From contig JAHECR010000120.1 of the NCBI GenBank assembly GCA_024641655.1, forward strand, positions 1 to 64,000: a DNA stretch of 64,000 bases, in the 5' to 3' direction. The translations under genes and the position numbers were made by a program. How positions within the stretch are numbered: the stretch's first letter is position 1; the number at the start of each line of letters is the position of its first letter. Positions 58,662 to 64,000 of the stretch are shown here, piece after piece. Below the pieces are notes generated by a model. That model did not search any database and was not told the origin of the DNA. It saw only the letters and a program-made list of their open reading frames with translations. This DNA comes from Acidimicrobiaceae bacterium (GTDB lineage Bacteria; Actinomycetota; Acidimicrobiia; Acidimicrobiales; UBA8592).

Positions 58662-61604
58662 ATGGCGACGACCGATCTCGGCAAACGCCGGATCATTTCC
58701 TCGGTGACGCGGCGTGCATCGTCGTCGACGCGCCCCTGCGGAGGTCGCTGCGGGCTGCGCCGGCGCAGGTTCCTGACTGCGGTCACCGCGCTGGTCGCCG
58801 TCCTCGCTGGGACCGTGCTGCCGATGAAGCCCGGCCGCGCCGAGCCCGTGGAGCCTGCCGTCGCCTCGCGTGAGCAGGCGATCGCCAAGATCGACGCCGA
58901 CCTCCGGCACCTGCTCGAGAACACGCCGGCAGACGAGATGGTCACCGTGATCGTCCACCTCGACGACCAGGTGAACCTCACGGGTCTGCTCAGCCAGTTC
59001 GACGGCAACGTCGACGAGGTCACCGTCCGCAAGGAGATGGTGGAATCGCTCAAGGAGCACGCGACACAACAGCAGCTCACGCTGCGCGTGCAGAGTCTGT
59101 TGTGGGCGCTCGACGGCAAGCTCGCCCGTATCACGCCCTACTGGATCTTCAACGGCATGGCCGTCACCGCGACCCCCGAGGTGATCTGGGCGATCGCCGC
59201 CCACGACGAGGTTGCGAGCATCGAGCACAACGAGACCTTCGAGAGCACCGGCCGCGCCGTCCTCAGCGCCCCGCGAAACTGGGGTGTCGACCAGATCGGG
59301 GCGACCACGGCCCAGCAGCGCGGCTACAACGGACGCGGCGTCGTCATCGCTGCACTCGACTCTGGCGCCGACATCGACGGAACCACCGGATCGGCTCCGT
59401 CCAACATTGCTCCGACCTACCGCGGTGGCACGAACAGCTGGTTCGACCCCTACCGGTCGACCACCCGCCCCTATGACCCGACCGGTCACGGCACGGCCGT
59501 CTTGAGCATCATGGCCGGCGTCGCGAACGACGTCGCTCCTGCAGGCGTTGCGCCCGGAGCCCGTTGGATCGCTGCGAAGATCTTCGACGACCGCGGCCGC
59601 GCCAGCACCGAGGCGGTCCACGCCGCGTTCCAGTGGGTTCTCGACCCTGACGGGAACCCGAGCACGTCCGACGGCGCCGACATCGTCAACAACTCGTGGG
59701 GCAGCGGCAACGCGGCGTGCAGCTTCGAATTCGCCGCCGACATCGCGGCTCTCCAAGCCGCCGGCGTCATGGTCGTGTTCTCCGCCGGGAACTCGGGCCC
59801 TGCGACCAGCACGGGCATGAGTCCTGCCAACCTGTCGGGCGTCTTCTCGGTCGGCGCGGTCGACGACACCGGCGCCATCTGGCCGGGGTCGAGCCGTGGG
59901 CCTTCGAGCTGCTCGGGTACCACCGAGACCTTCCCCGATGTGACCGCCCCCGGCGTCGACATCGTGGCGCAGACCGCACTCGGCCAGACGGCGTCGCACT
60001 CGGGCACGTCCTTTGCGGCGCCCTTCGTCTCTGGCGCTGCTGCCCTGTTGCTCCAGCTCCATCCGGGCATCTCGCCCGTCGAGCTCGCCGACCTCCTCCG
60101 GTCGACAGCGGTCGACCTCGGCCCCGCAGGCACCGACGACACCTTCGGTGCCGGCCGTATCGATGTCGACGCGGCTCTCAAGGCGCCGGTTGGCGTTGGT
60201 GGCCTCAAGGGCTTCACCTGGTTCGACGCGAACGACGACGGAGCGATCGGGGACACCGAGTTCGGGGCCGCCGACGTCGCCGTCACCCTCTCTCGGGTCG
60301 GACGTGATCGTCTCCCCCGCACGGCAGACGACGTCGTGGTCGCCACGCAGCGCACCGCGCTGGCCGGCACGTACTCGTTCGCGGCACTCGAGAGCGGACA
60401 GTACGTCGTCGAGATCGACCCGGCCTCGGTCCCGACTGGCTCCTCGCTCGCCGGGCCCGCGTGGCAGGTCGTCGACATCGAGCCGGCGTCGGTCACCCGG
60501 GCCGACTTCGCCATCGACCCGGGTCCGACCGCAACCGTCACCGGTTCGGTCGCCGTTGACATCGACGGCGATGGCACCGCCGACACCGCCGTGAGCGTCG
60601 CCGTCCTCCGCCTGATCCGGCCCGGCGCCGACGGCTTGTTCGCGACCGTCGACGACCTCGTCGTCGCCCGTACCGCGACCGACGCCGAAACCGGAGCGTT
60701 CCGTTTCGAGGACGTCGTGATGGGCCGGTACCGTGTCGCCATCGACCGCACCTCGCTCGCCGACGGCACCGAACTGGCGTCCTCGTCGTTCCAGGAACTC
60801 GTCGCGGGACCCAACCAGATCGTGGTACTCGAGCCGTTCGTCGTCTCCCAGAACGTCTGGCGAGCCAACATCGTCTACTTCTCGACGCGACAAGGCGGCA
60901 CGCTCGACGACGGGACCCCGTTCCACGACGAAGACGTGCTCGTCCGCTTCGGCGAGAGCCTCGACATCTTCTTCGACGGGTCCGACGTGGGCCTCGAGAC
61001 CAACGACCTCGACGCGCTGACGATCGTGGACGCCTCGACGATCCTCTTCTCGCTCGATCGCCCCATGACCATCCCCGGTCTCGGCGACGTTTCCGACAGC
61101 GACGTCATCAGGTTTACCGGAACCTTCGGTCGCGACACGGTCGGCACCTTGTCGATCTACCTCCGAGGGAGCGCCATCGGCCTGACCGGTCCCGCCGGCG
61201 ACATCGATGCGCTCGCGCTCCGAGCTGATGGCTCGCTGGCCTTCTCAGTGGTCGGCAATCCGTCGCTCCCGGGCATCGCCCGCCTGCGCGACGAGGACAT
61301 CGTCGTGGTGACGGTCGTCGACGGCGTTCCCGGCGAGCTGCGGGTGATCTTCGATGGGTCCGCCGCCGGCCTCCCTGACCGGGCCGCCGACATCGACGCG
61401 TTGTCGTCCGACGCCATCGGGCTGGTCTTCAGCACCCTCGGCGACTCGGCGATCGACGGCCACCCGTTCACCGACGGCGACCTCCTGCGGTGCGACGGAG
61501 CTGCCGAGCGCTGCCCGATCTCTGCCTACCGCAGCCAGGCAGATCTCGGTCTGAGCGGCCAGGACGTCGATGCGCTCCACATCCCCGAACTGAGGCGAGC
61601 ATGA
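58662..61604 (+). CDS. secreted subtilisin-like serine protease with C-terminal repeats
   Basis: A 980-residue S8 protease. The twin-Arg-like start RRRRFLTAVTALVAVLAGTV forms a signal; a propeptide (about 60-200) precedes the catalytic domain. The triad is Asp233 (AALDSGADIDG), His276 (TGHGTAVLSI) and Ser450 (GTSFAAPFVSGAA), with the oxyanion Asn in SAGNSGPA. Then an SdrD-B-like domain (GFTWFDANDDGAIGDTEFGA), a second B-like unit (DIDGDGTADTAVSV), and three repeats of about 75-80 residues (YFSTRQGGTLDDGTPFHDED, then DDLDALTIVD-type ends). These appear to be binding modules. It overlaps the next gene by four bases, the first of a three-gene envelope operon. Confidence 0.93.
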   Translation: MATTDLGKRRIISSVTRRASSSTRPCGGRCGLRRRRFLTAVTALVAVLAGTVLPMKPGRAEPVEPAVASREQAIAKIDADLRHLLENTPADEMVTVIVHLDDQVNLTGLLSQFDGNVDEVTVRKEMVESLKEHATQQQLTLRVQSLLWALDGKLARITPYWIFNGMAVTATPEVIWAIAAHDEVASIEHNETFESTGRAVLSAPRNWGVDQIGATTAQQRGYNGRGVVIAALDSGADIDGTTGSAPSNIAPTYRGGTNSWFDPYRSTTRPYDPTGHGTAVLSIMAGVANDVAPAGVAPGARWIAAKIFDDRGRASTEAVHAAFQWVLDPDGNPSTSDGADIVNNSWGSGNAACSFEFAADIAALQAAGVMVVFSAGNSGPATSTGMSPANLSGVFSVGAVDDTGAIWPGSSRGPSSCSGTTETFPDVTAPGVDIVAQTALGQTASHSGTSFAAPFVSGAAALLLQLHPGISPVELADLLRSTAVDLGPAGTDDTFGAGRIDVDAALKAPVGVGGLKGFTWFDANDDGAIGDTEFGAADVAVTLSRVGRDRLPRTADDVVVATQRTALAGTYSFAALESGQYVVEIDPASVPTGSSLAGPAWQVVDIEPASVTRADFAIDPGPTATVTGSVAVDIDGDGTADTAVSVAVLRLIRPGADGLFATVDDLVVARTATDAETGAFRFEDVVMGRYRVAIDRTSLADGTELASSSFQELVAGPNQIVVLEPFVVSQNVWRANIVYFSTRQGGTLDDGTPFHDEDVLVRFGESLDIFFDGSDVGLETNDLDALTIVDASTILFSLDRPMTIPGLGDVSDSDVIRFTGTFGRDTVGTLSIYLRGSAIGLTGPAGDIDALALRADGSLAFSVVGNPSLPGIARLRDEDIVVVTVVDGVPGELRVIFDGSAAGLPDRAADIDALSSDAIGLVFSTLGDSAIDGHPFTDGDLLRCDGAAERCPISAYRSQADLGLSGQDVDALHIPELRRA

Positions 61605-63229
61605 GGCCCCGAGCTCCCCGATCGCTGAAACGGTTCGTGGCCGTGGCCCTGACCGCGGCCATCGGCGTCGGACTCCCGGCGGCCTATGCGCTCGCCGAGG
61701 AGGAGCCACCGAACCAAACCGTGGACGAGAACGCGCCCGTCGTGCGACCCATCATCTTCCCGATCCCGAGCGGCGGGACGTTCCACGACGACTTCGGCGA
61801 CCCCCGCGGCGGCGGCACCCGGGCCCATGCCGGCAACGACGTTGCGGCCCCGAAGCACTCACTCGCCGTCGCCGTCGTGGACGGCGTGATCACGAACGTC
61901 GTTCACTCAAACGATGGCAACGCCGGGAACATGCTCGTCATCACCGATGCCGAAGGTTGGACCTACGTCTACATCCACCTGAACAACGACACCCCCGGGA
62001 CCGACGACAACGCGAACGACCCCGCATTCGCGTTCGCCGAGGGCATCGCCGTTGGGCGCATCGTGCACGCCGGCGACCCGGTCGGATATGTGGGTGACAG
62101 CGGCAACGCCGAGGACAGTACCCCGCACATCCATTTCGAGATCCGCCAGCCCGACCACACGCCAGTGAACCCGTTCTACAGCTTGTCGCTCGCAGCCCAG
62201 GACCCGGCCACTCGTATCGGCTACCTGTGTCGCGGCCTCGCTGCGACCTTCACCAACAGCGCCGAGACCGAACCGATCCGGGCGTCGGTTCCGGTTCCGG
62301 TGAGCGCGAGCAGCGTCGAGCTGACTCAGCTCGGCCTGACCCGCCCTGGCGATGACGACGACAACGAACGTCTCCGTCCGGTTCGAGTGGTCACGCCCAC
62401 TCCTGCGCCAACCGAGACGCCCACCCCCAAGCCCACCCCCACCCCGGCGCCGGCGGTGACTCCCGATCAGGCTCCATCACCGAGCACGTCCGAAGGCCCG
62501 ATCTACTCCCCACGCATGTCGGTCGCCGCGATCAGCGACGCCGGCTTCCGAGGCGCCTTGGGTGACATCCAGCTCGAGATGGCCGAACTCGTCGACATCG
62601 TTGCGGTCGAGGGCAACACCGGATTCCTCCTCCTCGACGCCAGCGGCGAGGTGCAAGAGTTCGGGTCGGCCACGTACTTCGGTGGGCTCGACGACCTCGA
62701 CGACTCGGGTGTCGCGGCGGCGATCGCTGCAACGGCAACCGGTGACGGATACTGGATCGCCGAGGCCGACGGACGGCTGCACGCCTTCGGCACCGCCGCG
62801 ACGTTCGAGGACCTGGACGTGGCTGTCGGAGAAGTCGGGCTGGTCGACATGACGGCGACCGCCGACGGTTCCGGGCTGTTCGTCCTGCTGTCGGACGGAT
62901 CGGTGCGGGTGCGGGGCACGGCGACCGACCTGGGCGGGCTAGGCGATCGAATCGCCCCCGAGCCCATCGATCCGGTGGCCATCGAAGCCTCCCCCGAAGG
63001 GGTCGGATACTGGATCCTCAACGCGGACGGTCGCGTTTTCACCTTTGGCGATGTCAGCTTCGCCGGGTCGGGTCTGGGGGGATCGCGTTGCGAATGGAAC
63101 GAAACCATCGGGACGGTCTCGGGACTCGCGGGCCGCGCACTATGGGTAGCTGCCGACGATCTGCAACTCTGGCCGTTCGGCGTCGCCCCCCAACTCGACC
63201 CGCTCCGCCCCGTCGCGAGCGAATCATGA
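61601..63229 (+). CDS. M23 metallopeptidase with propeller-like repeats
   Basis: 542 residues. The signal (FVAVALTAAIGVGLPAAYAL) is followed by an M23/LytM endopeptidase domain (45-190) with zinc ligands H76-x3-D80 (RAHAGNDVAAP) and H176-x-H178 (HIHFEIR). A Thr/Pro linker (about 265-305) follows, then repeats with the actinobacterial signature GYWIAEADGRLHAFGTA, GLFVLLSDGSVRVRGTA and GYWILNADGRVFTFGDVSFA. These repeats look like blades of a propeller used for wall or surface binding. The domain normally cleaves peptide crosslinks in peptidoglycan. Its stop overlaps or abuts the next gene. Confidence 0.9.
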   Translation: MRPRAPRSLKRFVAVALTAAIGVGLPAAYALAEEEPPNQTVDENAPVVRPIIFPIPSGGTFHDDFGDPRGGGTRAHAGNDVAAPKHSLAVAVVDGVITNVVHSNDGNAGNMLVITDAEGWTYVYIHLNNDTPGTDDNANDPAFAFAEGIAVGRIVHAGDPVGYVGDSGNAEDSTPHIHFEIRQPDHTPVNPFYSLSLAAQDPATRIGYLCRGLAATFTNSAETEPIRASVPVPVSASSVELTQLGLTRPGDDDDNERLRPVRVVTPTPAPTETPTPKPTPTPAPAVTPDQAPSPSTSEGPIYSPRMSVAAISDAGFRGALGDIQLEMAELVDIVAVEGNTGFLLLDASGEVQEFGSATYFGGLDDLDDSGVAAAIAATATGDGYWIAEADGRLHAFGTAATFEDLDVAVGEVGLVDMTATADGSGLFVLLSDGSVRVRGTATDLGGLGDRIAPEPIDPVAIEASPEGVGYWILNADGRVFTFGDVSFAGSGLGGSRCEWNETIGTVSGLAGRALWVAADDLQLWPFGVAPQLDPLRPVASES

Positions 63230-63240
63230 GGAGCCTTCGT

Positions 63241-63876
63241 ATGAACCGACCCCAGCCCCGCCACGCTGCCGCCGAGCGGCGGCGCCCGACGGCCCGTGCC
63301 GCAGCCGTACTCGTAGCTATGCTCGCAACGATGTCCGGCGGACTGGTCGCGACTGCAGGCCTTGCCGGCGCCCAGGCCGACGAACCGAACCTGATGGTGA
63401 GCCCCGACACGACCTTCGAAGACGGCGACCTGGTCACCGTGACCGGCGTGGGCTTCGATCCCGGTTCGACGGTGCTGCTGTTGTTGTGCTCCTCCGACCA
63501 GGCCCTCGGCGACCTCACCGAACGCTGCGCCCTGCTCGGCGCGGCGAGCAGCGGCTATCTCGCCGATACCACCGGCCGAATTGTCGCCGCCGATGTCCCG
63601 ATCCCGGTCGGACAGGTCGGGAGCAACACTGCAGCGGTCTGCCCCCCGACACCCGCCCAGGCCGAAGCCGGGGTCACCTGCACGATCGAAGCCGCCGACA
63701 GCGACCTCTCCGCGCTTGCCTCGACGCCCATCGCCTTCCTCGCCGCCGAGGTCCTCGGCCTGGCGCAGACCGGCTTCAACGCGACACTCGCCCTGTGGGC
63801 GATGTTCGCGATCGCCTCTGGGCTGATCCTCGTTTGGGGCGGTTCGAACCTTTCGCCGGCCCACCGCCGGCACTGA
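63241..63876 (+). CDS. neocarzinostatin-like surface protein with LAQTG sorting signal
   Basis: A 211-residue protein. The signal (AAAVLVAMLATMSGGLVATA) is followed by an enediyne-apoprotein-like Ig fold (VSPDTTFEDGDLVTVTGVGF, then DPGSTVLLLLCSSD, and paired cysteines CPPTPAQAEAGVTC). At residues 174-178 LAQTG precedes a hydrophobic stretch (ATLALWAMFAIASGLILVWG) and a basic tail (HRRH). LAxTG is the class E sortase motif of high-GC actinobacteria, so the protein is probably linked to the wall. GAGGAG eight bases upstream favours this ATG over 63226. The 124 bp after it hold nothing identified. Confidence 0.8.
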   Translation: MNRPQPRHAAAERRRPTARAAAVLVAMLATMSGGLVATAGLAGAQADEPNLMVSPDTTFEDGDLVTVTGVGFDPGSTVLLLLCSSDQALGDLTERCALLGAASSGYLADTTGRIVAADVPIPVGQVGSNTAAVCPPTPAQAEAGVTCTIEAADSDLSALASTPIAFLAAEVLGLAQTGFNATLALWAMFAIASGLILVWGGSNLSPAHRRH

Positions 63877-64000
63877 ATCCGCTCTGGTCCAAGATCCCAA
63901 CACTCACCCAACGCCAGCCCACAAATCTCACACCACGTGATGTCGCCACAGCATTGAGTGCTGCGCATTGGGACCATCGCGGCTATTTCGTTCCGCACCC

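Noticed and set aside
58455-60926. Long open frame of 823 codons on the minus strand
   Set aside because: Antisense shadow of the subtilisin, whose catalytic triad is on the plus strand; the antisense frame has no recognisable domain.
1-64000. CRISPR array, rRNA genes, toxin-antitoxin pairs, restriction systems
   Set aside because: I looked for regularly spaced repeats, 16S/23S signatures and typical defence motifs and saw none.

Overview
The window is high-GC DNA with actinobacterial character. I infer an Acidimicrobiia-type member (Ilumatobacter-like) from several features: the overlapping dnaG-rpoD pair, the phoH-ybeY-CNNM/CBS-era run, a BldC-like small HTH gene beside a Gram-positive Tad/Flp pilus cluster (no secretin), cyclase/NB-ARC fusions, and many leaderless or GTG/TTG starts. 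This placement is an inference from gene content; I had no database to test it.

Layout. 1-10.2 kb is a gene graveyard. It holds a truncated ORF and an HNH nuclease at the left edge, fragments of a class III cyclase, a methyltransferase, a glyoxalase-type (VOC) protein and a Ser/Thr-kinase-like gene with two frameshifts, and a frameshifted IS3-type element. Intact genes lie among them: a cyclase-ATPase-TPR regulator, an acyl-CoA-dehydrogenase-like flavoenzyme, a Crp/Fnr regulator and a universal stress protein. A 46-bp near-identical direct repeat (444-489 and 10122-10167) brackets most of it. 10.4-22.3 kb carries envelope genes (a divergent pair of anchored proteins, an MMPL transporter, lipoprotein and secreted proteins) and a compact thiol-redox locus at 14.4-16.7 kb.

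The most interesting locus is at 14369-15382. A redoxin fused to a DsbD-alpha-like domain has an in-frame TGA exactly where the first Cys of the W-C-P-F-C active site belongs, and a bacterial-SECIS-like hairpin begins 15 nt after it. I read it as a selenoprotein. It follows a TetR regulator gene and is divergent from a CPWC DsbA-like gene.

22.8-40.6 kb is core housekeeping: tRNA-Ile2(CAU)/Met, tRNA-Asn, rpoD, dnaG, an HD-GYP protein, glyS, gabD, recO, uppS, a DinG-type helicase, era, a CNNM/CBS protein, ybeY, phoH. 40.8-47.8 kb is a complete-looking Tad/Flp pilus operon (cpaB, cpaE, cpaF, tadB, tadC, pilin, three pseudopilin/TadE/G-like genes) without a prepilin peptidase. 48-58.4 kb has amtB, a YbaK-type deacylase, nitroreductase, CMD-family protein, CopC-domain protein, MFS exporter, flavin reductase and a TrkH-type K+ transporter.

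58.6-63.9 kb is a tight three-gene envelope operon: a subtilisin with C-terminal repeats, an M23 metallopeptidase with propeller-like repeats, and a neocarzinostatin-like surface protein ending in LAQTG, a hydrophobic segment and RRH. That ending fits a class E sortase substrate.
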